Of a stretch of DNA of 64,000 nt, positions 1 through 7,297 are shown in pieces (position 1 is the stretch's first letter; every line of letters begins with the position of its first letter). Position numbers and translations under genes: made by a program. The DNA comes from Arthrobacter sp. Soil782 (GTDB lineage: Bacteria > Actinomycetota > Actinomycetes > Actinomycetales > Micrococcaceae). The stretch spans positions 1 through 64,000 of the forward strand of contig NZ_LMSO01000012.1 of NCBI RefSeq assembly GCF_001428435.1. Reading direction: 5' to 3'. The notes under the pieces are model-generated. The model was not told where the DNA came from. It searched no databases and saw only the letters and a list, made by a program, of their open reading frames with translations.

Positions 1-18
1 GGTATGCCTACGTGCCAT
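1..18 (-). CDS. Possible start of a truncated CDS
   Basis: Only six codons are visible (MARRHT) before the window edge. The reason to propose a gene is an AGGAGGAA ribosome-binding site on the minus strand about 10 bases before the ATG, just downstream of the stop of the minus-strand gene at 61-660. It may be the next gene of that operon. Nothing can be said about function. Confidence 0.3.
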
Positions 19-60
19 AATCTGTGAATTTCCTCCTGCACCCATTATCGGATGCGAAAC

Positions 61-660
61 TCACACAGTCACCGGACTCCTACCCGGGGACCCAACCACA
101 ATCGCTACCGCTTTTGCCTCGGCATCGCGTTCATGCCGGTTGACGGGTATCCGCTGCAGCGCGTGCTCCGGGTAGGAGCCGGGGACTGGATCCACGGTGT
201 CTGCGTGTTGACATACGCTGTCCACCGCATGGCCGGACCAGGCGTCTCTCACTGCCGACTCGGTGTCCGGCGGGATGTGCCTGAACGAATAAGCGGCGGC
301 GTTCCAGTCAATTCCCGGGGCACGAACCGCGAGCTCATCGATGTGCAACTGGTCCCCGTCCGGCAGCAGGAGGTCGAATTGAACCGTGACAGACAGCCGA
401 CTGCCCGAGGCCTCCGGATCGAGGTACGTGACCGCAATCGGTTCACCCACAGTGACGCCATGCCCGATCAGACCCCGCCTGTTAGGCCCCGTTCCCTGTA
501 CGAGCAACCAGACCTCAGTTCCGGTGGGAAGCGTCATTCCGTCATTGAGCAACCACTGTTCCAGATGCCCGCCGGAGTTCCGCACCTCGGCGACAGCTGA
601 TGCATAAGGTCCACTCCAGTGACTCGTGTCCGGGTTCCACCCCAAAAGTACCGCTGCCAT
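61..660 (-). CDS. EVE-like/McrA N-terminal-type protein lacking a nuclease domain
   Basis: A 199-residue protein starting MAAVLLGWNPDT. The opening, the middle segment around residues 48-70 (EVWLLVQG...RGLIGHGV), the LLLPDGDQL stretch and the APGIDW motif resemble the N-terminal EVE-like reader module that precedes HNH nuclease domains in actinobacterial McrA-type proteins. In those proteins the module binds modified DNA. Here the match ends near residue 145 and the last 50 residues hold no HNH cysteines or histidines, so it is either a stand-alone reader or a truncated nuclease. The assignment is from remembered family pattern only. No restriction partner is visible nearby. Confidence 0.5.
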   Translation of the reverse strand: MAAVLLGWNPDTSHWSGPYASAVAEVRNSGGHLEQWLLNDGMTLPTGTEVWLLVQGTGPNRRGLIGHGVTVGEPIAVTYLDPEASGSRLSVTVQFDLLLPDGDQLHIDELAVRAPGIDWNAAAYSFRHIPPDTESAVRDAWSGHAVDSVCQHADTVDPVPGSYPEHALQRIPVNRHERDAEAKAVAIVVGSPGRSPVTV

Positions 661-833
661 GGGATCAGTGTGTCACTCGGACTTCTAAGGGTAGGTGTGC
701 CCTGTGGTTACTGAAAGGTAATCTCAAGACCCGTGCAAGTTACTCTCATGACTTGATGAAAACTCTTGACGCTTGAAGTGTCAGCGGCAGATGCTGAAAT
801 CACGCAGTGCAGCAGGACTCATCGGGGGCGGAT

Positions 834-989
834 ATGGGAACCATCAAGTGCAAGACGTGTCCAGGAACGTGGACCGTAACAACAACCAAGGCTGAAACCG
901 TGATCGCGCAGAATCACGTTTATCTGAATCCGGGCCACCGGACAACTACCGTGTGGAAGGACCAGCACGAAGAGGTCAAGCCTTCCTAG
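834..989 (+). CDS. Small hypothetical protein
   Basis: A 51-residue frame beginning MGTIKCKTCPGTW, with one CxxC pair near the N-terminus and a basic/polar remainder. A GGGGGCG stretch lies shortly before the ATG at 834; an ATG at 807 in the same frame would add nine residues but has a weaker upstream signal. It lies alone between minus-strand genes. The single CxxC pair cannot by itself form a zinc site, so a metal-bound form would need dimerisation. I do not recognise the family. Confidence 0.4.
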   Translation: MGTIKCKTCPGTWTVTTTKAETVIAQNHVYLNPGHRTTTVWKDQHEEVKPS

Positions 990-1052
990 CGCTTCCCAGC
1001 AGGCTACGTACGGTTGATCGCGTGCCGTATTCCGTTGGAATCAGAGCGACAG

Positions 1053-1679
1053 TCAGCCCACGAGGCGCTTGGCGCGCTCTACGGCCTTACGCAGCTCATC
1101 CTGTTTGGTCTTGCGGGACAGGGACTGGGGGCCTACGCCGGGAGCTTTGATGACGGTGACCCGGGGGACGCGATCCTGCAGGTGCTTGTCCCAGGTCTGC
1201 TGCACGGCATCGCTGCAGAGCAGCACCACCTCGAGTCGCGGAAGGAGGCGCAGCACCGAACCCAACGCCTTGGCGCCGGCCGTGCGGTTGTCGGCATTGG
1301 GATTCGACACGAGGAACGGGACCATGTTCCACATCAGGACGCCTTCATGCAGGCCGGCTGAATCGCGTTCTATCCAGCAGCGCTCTGCGGCGCTGTCCGG
1401 GTTGTCGACGGATACAAAACCGGTGCCGCTTTCGGAGAGCACTTCCTCCTGCGGGCGGTCCAGCACGAAAAGCACGCGGGCTTGATCTCCCGCGTCTGCC
1501 GGGTCAAAGTGCGGGACAGGGGTTGACTTGGTGGCCGTGTAGCTGGCTCGCCACTGCTCCAGGCTTTGAATGTGCGGGGCAGTTGCCAGCATGGATCGGC
1601 GGTTCTCGAGAACCGCATCGTCGGCCAGGGCTTGCGGATGATCGAGGTACATATCTCCACTGTATCCGCGCTCAGCCAC
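1053..1679 (-). CDS. Uracil-DNA glycosylase-like superfamily protein
   Basis: A 208-residue protein. The central ARVLFVLDRPQ strand-loop, a glycine-rich GTGFVSVDN segment, the EGVLMWNMVPF block and the late strand EVVLLCSDAVQQ follow the alpha/beta layout of the uracil-DNA glycosylase superfamily, as in small actinobacterial UDG-like proteins. The canonical GQDPYP water-activating loop is absent, so glycosylase activity is not assured. The GTG at 1679 is used here; an ATG at 1652 is an alternative. A genuine Ung is encoded separately at 8910-9653, so this one would be a divergent paralogue with unknown substrate. Confidence 0.6.
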   Translation of the reverse strand: MAERGYSGDMYLDHPQALADDAVLENRRSMLATAPHIQSLEQWRASYTATKSTPVPHFDPADAGDQARVLFVLDRPQEEVLSESGTGFVSVDNPDSAAERCWIERDSAGLHEGVLMWNMVPFLVSNPNADNRTAGAKALGSVLRLLPRLEVVLLCSDAVQQTWDKHLQDRVPRVTVIKAPGVGPQSLSRKTKQDELRKAVERAKRLVG

Positions 1680-1772
1680 TTCGTATGCGTCGGGCTCTCC
1701 AGATCCATCCGGTCGACCGGCTCCACCGAGAGTGGGTGTCCGGAAGATGTATGCAGTCCGCGAACGGGAGAA

Positions 1773-2084
1773 TCAGGCGGCGCGGACCCAGCTGACTGCG
1801 TGTCCCCAACCGCCGTGGTCTATGTCGATCGGCTCGCCGTCCTGGCCGAAGCACACGTCCACGGGTTCACCGAAGCCTTCACAGCTGTGGTCCGTGCACT
1901 GCTCCGTCAGGGTTCCCGCGTATTCGTTGGCGAACTCGCGCTCCCACTGATCGACCTGGCAAAGTGCCCACGCATCACCCTGATCGGCAAGCTCGCGGAG
2001 TTCGTCAATGGTGTATCTCCGCCCCCTCTCGGGGTGGCGAAGTTTGCCTGTGAAAGTACTCGAAGAAGACGTTGAAATGTTCAT
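1773..2084 (-). CDS. Hypothetical acidic protein
   Basis: About 103 residues from the ATG at 2084. The segment RRYTIDELRELADQGDAWAL reads like a short helical domain, followed by an acidic cysteine-containing tail. A TTG at 2147 in the same frame would overlap the stop of the upstream lipoprotein gene by four bases, which could mean translational coupling, so the true start is uncertain. It follows the lipoprotein and antitoxin-domain genes on the same strand. I do not recognise the family. Confidence 0.5.
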   Translation of the reverse strand: MNISTSSSSTFTGKLRHPERGRRYTIDELRELADQGDAWALCQVDQWEREFANEYAGTLTEQCTDHSCEGFGEPVDVCFGQDGEPIDIDHGGWGHAVSWVRAA

Positions 2085-2143
2085 GCGATCAAAGTACGTC
2101 GTGCCTCTGACAATTTCGCGGGACCAGCTCGGCGAGTTACGGA

Positions 2144-2755
2144 TCAATCAGGGTTCACCGGCTGCAGGGCCGATTGAACCGCCACCATGTTCTCCCCGTA
2201 GCTGGCGTCATAGGAATCCTGCAGCGTGCCGTCGTCATACACGACCGTGACAAACACGTAACCGTTCTCGATCCACGAGGTGAGCATCCTCTCGCCCGCC
2301 GTCTCGAGGAGGTCCTGTTGCACTGCTTCCAGCTCCGCGTGGCCTCCTGCGCCCGAATTTGCAGGTTGGGTACGTGGATCGATATTTGCCGGAGGGTCAT
2401 AAAGCGCCAGCGGGGTCGGCGGACGTGTGAGGGTGAAGGTCTCGCCGTTCCAGGTTCCGTGCACGGCGTAGGTCCCCCAGGTCACACCCCCTGCTCTCTC
2501 CCACAGCTTCACCGCTTCCCAGTCCCATCCGATGACTTCGGGGCCGGAACACTGCGGGGGATAGGACTCCATCACGGGTCCGAGGCACAGCATCACGGGA
2601 CCGTCTTCGTCCGAAATCACCATGCCCTGCCCAATCAGTTCCTGGGAAGCGGGCGGAAGCGGCACTTCGCCGGGGCTCTCGCCGGGCGTTGCCACAGCGC
2701 CGCAGCCGGTGAGCAAGAGCAGGCAGGCTGCCAGAATGACCGCCAGACCCCTCAC
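2144..2755 (-). CDS. Secreted lipoprotein, unknown function
   Basis: A 203-residue protein with a textbook type II signal peptide: positive start MRGLAV, hydrophobic core and lipobox LLTGC with the lipidated Cys at residue 18. A low-complexity Gly/Pro/Glu linker follows, and the C-terminal half (from about residue 140) looks like a compact fold with a VFVTVVYDDGTLQDS strand pair. Its start overlaps the stop of the antitoxin-domain gene by four bases, so the two are likely co-translated. No enzymatic motif is visible. Confidence 0.7.
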   Translation of the reverse strand: MRGLAVILAACLLLLTGCGAVATPGESPGEVPLPPASQELIGQGMVISDEDGPVMLCLGPVMESYPPQCSGPEVIGWDWEAVKLWERAGGVTWGTYAVHGTWNGETFTLTRPPTPLALYDPPANIDPRTQPANSGAGGHAELEAVQQDLLETAGERMLTSWIENGYVFVTVVYDDGTLQDSYDASYGENMVAVQSALQPVNPD

Positions 2756-3198
2756 CAGACGGTCTCCAGATCCGCGTGGACCGCTGCGAGGAGGCGCTCC
2801 CTGTCATCGAGCAGATCCACGGGCCGATCCCCGTGAAGCGAGCCGTTCGGTGCAACGAACCACTGCAGGATGTGGCGATCCTTCCAGCCGGCGTCGAGCC
2901 CGATCTGGGCTACTTCGGCAAGGATCGGGCGCACTGTGTGCGCCGTTGAGTCGAACTGGAATCCGGGGTAAAGGACACGACCGGCCTTCGTCGCGACGCC
3001 GAGGATCCGGCGTTCGGCTGCGAGGCACCCGGCGGGTGGCCAGTGTGGCCCCAGCAGCGCGTCAACGTCGGCGCCGCTCAGCAGTCCGAACTCCAACTCG
3101 ATGGCAACCCACTTGGCGCAGGCCGCCCTCACGGAACGCGATACCGCGTCCTGGTAAGCAGTCGCCTCACGTACGACCCTGGCTGAGCCGCCTCTCAT
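2752..3198 (-). CDS. Xre/MbcA/ParS-type antitoxin-domain protein
   Basis: A 148-residue protein. Residues 33-75 (FGLLSGADVDALLG through RVLYPGFQF) match the DNA-binding half of actinobacterial DUF2384-type proteins, and the end (ILQWFVAPNGSLHGDRPVDL) carries the hallmark WF..PNGSL.G.RPVDLL of the toxin-binding domain shared by Xre, MbcA and ParS antitoxins. These normally neutralise RES-domain NAD-degrading toxins. No RES gene is visible here; the coupled downstream gene encodes a lipoprotein instead. It could be an orphan antitoxin or a repurposed regulator. Confidence 0.65.
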   Translation of the reverse strand: MRGGSARVVREATAYQDAVSRSVRAACAKWVAIELEFGLLSGADVDALLGPHWPPAGCLAAERRILGVATKAGRVLYPGFQFDSTAHTVRPILAEVAQIGLDAGWKDRHILQWFVAPNGSLHGDRPVDLLDDRERLLAAVHADLETVW

Positions 3199-3274
3199 AG
3201 GGCAAAGTTACTGCTAGCGGGCAGTCAATAGAACAGTTGATGGACAATTGACACCTAAACGCGACATCACCGGC

Positions 3275-3616
3275 TTACGACGACGGCGCACACGCCTCAT
3301 TCAGCGCTTCCACCGACTCTGCCGGAACCTGGTCGCCGGCTGCCGCGATGTCGCGAAGCGGGCCGGTGATCTCGGCAGGAACACCCGCGGTCTCTGCGGC
3401 GTCAACCAATCCGCCGAGCAGTTCGCGATCTCCAGCGCTTACGTTCCCGTCGCTGACGAGTGAACACACCTGTTGCTGGACTTCTTCCGCGGCGGCGCCG
3501 GCCACCTGCGATGCCGCATCACTGGCTATCTCACCGGCAGTTTCCTCAATTTGATTGCAGCCAGCCAGCAGGGCGCCGAGAGGGATGAGCAGGGACAGCA
3601 CAGCGATTTTTTTCAC
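3275..3616 (-). CDS. Small lipoprotein
   Basis: A 113-residue protein starting at GTG 3616 with signal sequence MKKIAVLSLLIPLGALLAGC, the lipobox being LAGC at residues 17-20. The mature part is alanine-rich and helical (ETAGEIASDAASQVAG) with two later cysteines (in QQVCSLV and NEACAPSS) that could form a disulfide. It is probably anchored to the outer face of the membrane. Function unknown. The preceding gene on this strand lies only about 40 bases upstream. Confidence 0.65.
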   Translation of the reverse strand: MKKIAVLSLLIPLGALLAGCNQIEETAGEIASDAASQVAGAAAEEVQQQVCSLVSDGNVSAGDRELLGGLVDAAETAGVPAEITGPLRDIAAAGDQVPAESVEALNEACAPSS

Positions 3617-3657
3617 GGTTCCAGTCTACGGGCACTGGCCCTGCAGACCCTGCGTAA

Positions 3658-4077
3658 CTAGCGGTCCAGGTCCTCAGGCTCGAACTGGCTCAAGGGGGAC
3701 CCTCCGAAGTTCGCCTCGTCATCACTTGCGTCGACTTCCTCGCTGCTCATGGGATCACCGAAATCGACGTCGGATGCGGCTTCGGCGATAGTAGGTTCTT
3801 CCGGCGGCACCTGCTCTTCACCGTCACGGAAGCGCGCTTCCTCGGTATCATCGCGAAGGCTCTGATCGCTTTCCTCGGCAATCGTGCCGGCTCCGGGCTC
3901 ATCCTGCAGCAGTGGATCCTGCTGCCAGTTATCCGGATCATTCTCGGCAGCTGTGGGGTAGCCGTCCGGTTGGCCGTCCTGCACGGGATCGAGCGCCTCG
4001 GGCGCGATCGACTCGTTCACGGCGTCCGGCTCTTCGCCGACAACGTGCAATTCCTCATCGGGAAGATTCTCAGTCAT
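3658..4077 (-). CDS. Acidic low-complexity protein
   Basis: A 139-residue protein from ATG 4077 (MTENLPDEELHVVG), preceded on the minus strand by a GAAAGGA ribosome-binding site. The sequence is dominated by Glu, Asp, Pro and Ser and is probably disordered throughout. There is no signal peptide, membrane segment or cysteine. Similar acidic proteins occur next to housekeeping genes in Arthrobacter but have no assigned role. Confidence 0.6.
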   Translation of the reverse strand: MTENLPDEELHVVGEEPDAVNESIAPEALDPVQDGQPDGYPTAAENDPDNWQQDPLLQDEPGAGTIAEESDQSLRDDTEEARFRDGEEQVPPEEPTIAEAASDVDFGDPMSSEEVDASDDEANFGGSPLSQFEPEDLDR

Positions 4078-4157
4078 GACCGGTCCTTTCGACGATTGCA
4101 TTCCGGGAGGTGCTCCCGTGAATGTAAGCCTACTGATCATTCAAGGTTGAGGCCAGC

Positions 4158-4195
4158 CGGATGGGAAGCTCCCAATACCGGAGGCCTCCCATCCG
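4158..4195 (-). terminator. Probable terminator hairpin after the SDR gene
   Basis: A perfect 9-base inverted repeat, CGGATGGGA and TCCCATCCG, with a second pairing set inside it (GCTCC with GGAGG-type bases). It lies six bases past the stop of the minus-strand gene at 4201-5049. No strong U-tract follows, so it is a GC-type terminator at best. Confidence 0.55.
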
Positions 4196-4200
4196 AGCCG

Positions 4201-5049
4201 TCAGCCTGCGTGATCCCGCCAGCTGTGCTGCGGGTCGAATCCCAGTAGGCGCCGTGCCTTCTCGATCGAGAGCAGCGTTTCATGTTCGCCGACGTCCCTG
4301 ACCAGCTCTACGCCGGGGAATACCTCTGCGGCCAGCGAGGCGCTCGATCGGCTCATCACGGTATCGGCGGCCGCGATGATGAACCGGTCAAAGCCGTTCC
4401 GCGCGTTCTCCAGAGCCTGCAGCACAGCCTGGGCTCCGTCCCGACCGTCAATGTATCCCCAGAGATTCCACTTCCTCAGCAGCGGATCCGAATCGAATGA
4501 CGGAAACTCGGCGTAGTCCGACGGATCCATCACATTGGAGAACCGCAGCGCCGTGATGCTCAGCGAGGGATCCCAGCGAGTCAGCTGGATGGCCATCTGT
4601 TCTTCGAGGTGCTTCACCAGGGAATAGGTACTCTCCGGCCGCGCGTCATATTCCTCATCGACCGGAATGTACGGCGGGTCCTCGTCGAACGGAAGCCCGA
4701 GGACTGTCTCGCTGGAGGCGTAGACAATCTGCTGGATCCCCGCCCGCCGGCAGGCCTGGAACACGTTGTAGGTCGCCAGCATATTGTTGTGGAAAGTGGC
4801 GGAATCAGGCTGCAGCCCCGGTGCGGGGATCGCAGCGAGATGGACGACGGCGTCGAAACCTGAGTGCCGGTCATCCACTCCCAGCAACGCATCGACGACG
4901 TGACCATAGTTGGTCAGGTCGATTGAGAGGAAGCCAGGCCCGCGATCGCCGTACAGGTCGAATCCATGGACCTCGTGTCCGGCCTCCGTCAAACCCGCAA
5001 CAACACTGCGTCCCAGTTTGCCGCTGGATCCCGTGACCGCGAGCCTCAC
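4201..5049 (-). CDS. NAD(P)-dependent epimerase/dehydratase (extended SDR)
   Basis: A 282-residue extended short-chain dehydrogenase. The N-terminal TGSSGKLG motif (residues 6-13) is the dinucleotide-binding GxxGxxG, FDAVVHLAAIP is the usual strand before the active site, and TYSLVKHLEE supplies the catalytic Tyr and Lys. Such enzymes act on nucleotide sugars or small sugar derivatives in the cytosol; the substrate cannot be read from the sequence. Its start overlaps the stop of the aldo/keto reductase gene by four bases, so the two form an operon and may share a carbohydrate pathway. Confidence 0.85.
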   Translation of the reverse strand: MRLAVTGSSGKLGRSVVAGLTEAGHEVHGFDLYGDRGPGFLSIDLTNYGHVVDALLGVDDRHSGFDAVVHLAAIPAPGLQPDSATFHNNMLATYNVFQACRRAGIQQIVYASSETVLGLPFDEDPPYIPVDEEYDARPESTYSLVKHLEEQMAIQLTRWDPSLSITALRFSNVMDPSDYAEFPSFDSDPLLRKWNLWGYIDGRDGAQAVLQALENARNGFDRFIIAAADTVMSRSSASLAAEVFPGVELVRDVGEHETLLSIEKARRLLGFDPQHSWRDHAG

Positions 5050-6050
5050 GCCGGCCGCTTGTCAGGGGAAGTTGTCTTGGCCGCGTCAGTTTCGGCCAGG
5101 TGCCCGATCGCTTCATCGATTTTCTTCATGAGGGCGGGCTCCAGCGTTACGCCGGCGGCCGAAACGTTGGACTCGACCTGCTCAGGGCGGGACGCGCCGA
5201 TGATTGCTGAGGCAACGTTGGGGTTCTGGAGCACCCACGCGATAGAGAGCTGCGCCATGCTCAGCCCGGCCTCGTCTGCGAGCGGTTCAAGCTTCTGCAC
5301 TCCGGTGAGGACCTCATCAGACATCCAGCGCTTGATCATGTCCGCGCCGCCCTTGTCATCGGCAGCTCGCGAACCCTGTTCCGGTGCCTGACCCGGCTTG
5401 TACTTGCCGGTGAGGACGCCCTGCGCGACAGGGGACCACACGATCTGGGAGATGCCGAGTTCCTCCGACGCCGGCACTACCTTCTCCTCGATGACCCGCC
5501 AGAGCATGGAGTACTGCGGTTGGTTGGAGATGAGCTGGAAACCCAGCTCCTTCGCAAGCCCGTGACCGGCGCGCAGCTGCTCCGCAGTCCACTCACTGAC
5601 CCCGATGTAGAGGGCCTTGCCCTGCCTGACGACGTCGGCGAACGCCTGCATGGTCTCTTCGAGGGGAGTCTCGTGGTCATACCGGTGGGCCTGGTAAAGG
5701 TCCACATAGTCTGTTTGAAGCCGCGTCAGCGAGCCGTCGATCGACTCCATGATGTGCTTCCGGGAGAGACCGGCGTCGTTATGGCCCTTGGGGCCGGTGG
5801 GACCCCAAACCTTGGTGAAGATTTCAAGGGACTGCCGGCGCTCACCCTTGAGGGCTTCCCCGAGGACCGTCTCGGCTGCGGTGTTGGCGTACACGTCCGC
5901 AGTGTCGAAGGTGCTGATGCCTGCATCCAGGGCTGCACGCACACACTGCGTGGCCACGTCATTCTCCACCTGGGAGCCGTGCGTGAGCCAGTTTCCGTAA
6001 GTGATCTCCGAGATTTTGAGTCCGCTGTTTCCGAGGTATCTGAATTCCAT
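5046..6050 (-). CDS. Aldo/keto reductase
   Basis: About 334 residues from the ATG at 6050 (MEFRYLGNSGLKIS), the usual family start; ATGs upstream at 6068 and 6125 exist but add atypical residues. FDTADVY carries the conserved Asp and catalytic Tyr, LEIFTKVWGP the active-site Lys, and QAHRYD the His. The sequence resembles the AKR11/YghZ-like voltage-gated potassium channel beta-subunit group. It would be a cytosolic NADPH-dependent reductase of aldehydes or sugars, coupled to the SDR gene downstream. Confidence 0.85.
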   Translation of the reverse strand: MEFRYLGNSGLKISEITYGNWLTHGSQVENDVATQCVRAALDAGISTFDTADVYANTAAETVLGEALKGERRQSLEIFTKVWGPTGPKGHNDAGLSRKHIMESIDGSLTRLQTDYVDLYQAHRYDHETPLEETMQAFADVVRQGKALYIGVSEWTAEQLRAGHGLAKELGFQLISNQPQYSMLWRVIEEKVVPASEELGISQIVWSPVAQGVLTGKYKPGQAPEQGSRAADDKGGADMIKRWMSDEVLTGVQKLEPLADEAGLSMAQLSIAWVLQNPNVASAIIGASRPEQVESNVSAAGVTLEPALMKKIDEAIGHLAETDAAKTTSPDKRPA

Positions 6051-6171
6051 GGTTTCGATGCTATCCATCCCTGGGTCCAGCGGTACAGGGCACCCGCGGG
6101 CGACGCCGGATCCGGCCAGTGCCAACGGCTACACTGAATCGACGCCTTCCGACCAGTTGTGATTGAGGACC

Positions 6172-7245
6172 ATGGGTACGTTTACTGCGCGATTTGCCAC
6201 TGCGGAAGAACGCGGGAACTGGGATTCCCTGGTCACCGCCAATCCAAACGGCGGCAACCTTCTGCAGTCGGCGGCGTTTGCAGAGGTCAAGTCCCACCAT
6301 GGCTGGAAGCCCCTGTTTCTCGTGTTCGAATCCGCCGGATACACCACCTACAACCTGGTCCTCGAGAAAAAGGTCCCGCTTCTCGGGAGCCTCTGGTACC
6401 TGATCAAGGGCCCGGATGTGGCAGCCCCCGAGGATGTTCCTGCGGTCCTGCACGCGTGCAAGTCCTTCATCCGGGAGTCAAAGCTCGCAGTCTTTGCAGT
6501 CAAGATCGAGCCGGACATTGAGGACGATGACGGCGTCCGCACCCTCTTCCGGCGCGCCGGTCTGGTGAAGGCCTTCAATCTCCAGCCGAATGATCACACG
6601 GCCATCCTCGACACCACCCCGGAGCCGAACCAGCTGCTGCGAAACCTGCACTCGCGCGGGCGCAACGCCGTCCGGCGGGCAGAGCGGGAGGGCGTCACCG
6701 TGGAGCAGATGGAACCCACGGATGAGAATTTCCGCACGATGTACCGCCTCATGGCGCACATTGAGGACCGCTCAGCGGCACGTCTCCGCTCGTTCGAGTA
6801 CTACCGGCGATTCTGGACGAACTTCGTTTCCGCCGGTCAGGGCAGGCTCTACTTTGTGCACGAGGACGGCGAGCCTTCCGTTGGTGCCTTCGTCATCAAC
6901 TACGGCCGCAAGGGCACCTACAAAGACGGTGGATCCAAGCCGGGCCGCTCGCAATACGGTGATTCGCATCTCCTTCAGTGGAGGGCGATCAATGATCTCA
7001 AGGCCGAGCACAACATTGTTGAGTACGACTTCTGCGGGACCCCTCCAAGCGATCAGCTGAAGGACAAGAGCCATCAGCACCACGGTCTCGGCCTGTTCAA
7101 GACGAGCTTCACCAAGACGGTCACGGACTTCGTGGGTTGTTATGACCAGGTGCTCAGTCCCATGAAGTACCGTGCGTGGCAGAAGCTGGGCGAACGCATC
7201 ATGCGCCAGGTGTACTGGCGGCGCACAAATCAACCGTTCTACTAA
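6172..7245 (+). CDS. FemX-like peptidoglycan bridge peptidyltransferase
   Basis: 357 residues from ATG 6172, preceded by GAGGA very close to the start; a TTG at 6163 is in frame. The protein shows the tandem GNAT layout of FemABX enzymes: residues 20-60 (NGGNLLQSAAFAEVK), the LHSRGRNAVRRAEREGVTV segment and late YDFCGTPP...HHGLGLFKTSF, all family hallmarks. FemABX proteins add amino acids from aminoacyl-tRNA to lipid II, building the interpeptide bridge on the inner face of the membrane. The ThrE-type exporter follows on the same strand. Confidence 0.85.
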   Translation: MGTFTARFATAEERGNWDSLVTANPNGGNLLQSAAFAEVKSHHGWKPLFLVFESAGYTTYNLVLEKKVPLLGSLWYLIKGPDVAAPEDVPAVLHACKSFIRESKLAVFAVKIEPDIEDDDGVRTLFRRAGLVKAFNLQPNDHTAILDTTPEPNQLLRNLHSRGRNAVRRAEREGVTVEQMEPTDENFRTMYRLMAHIEDRSAARLRSFEYYRRFWTNFVSAGQGRLYFVHEDGEPSVGAFVINYGRKGTYKDGGSKPGRSQYGDSHLLQWRAINDLKAEHNIVEYDFCGTPPSDQLKDKSHQHHGLGLFKTSFTKTVTDFVGCYDQVLSPMKYRAWQKLGERIMRQVYWRRTNQPFY

Positions 7246-7297
7246 ACAGCAGGCCCGGCCACGACGAACGATCATGAGCCAGGAAAGGGGCATAAGA

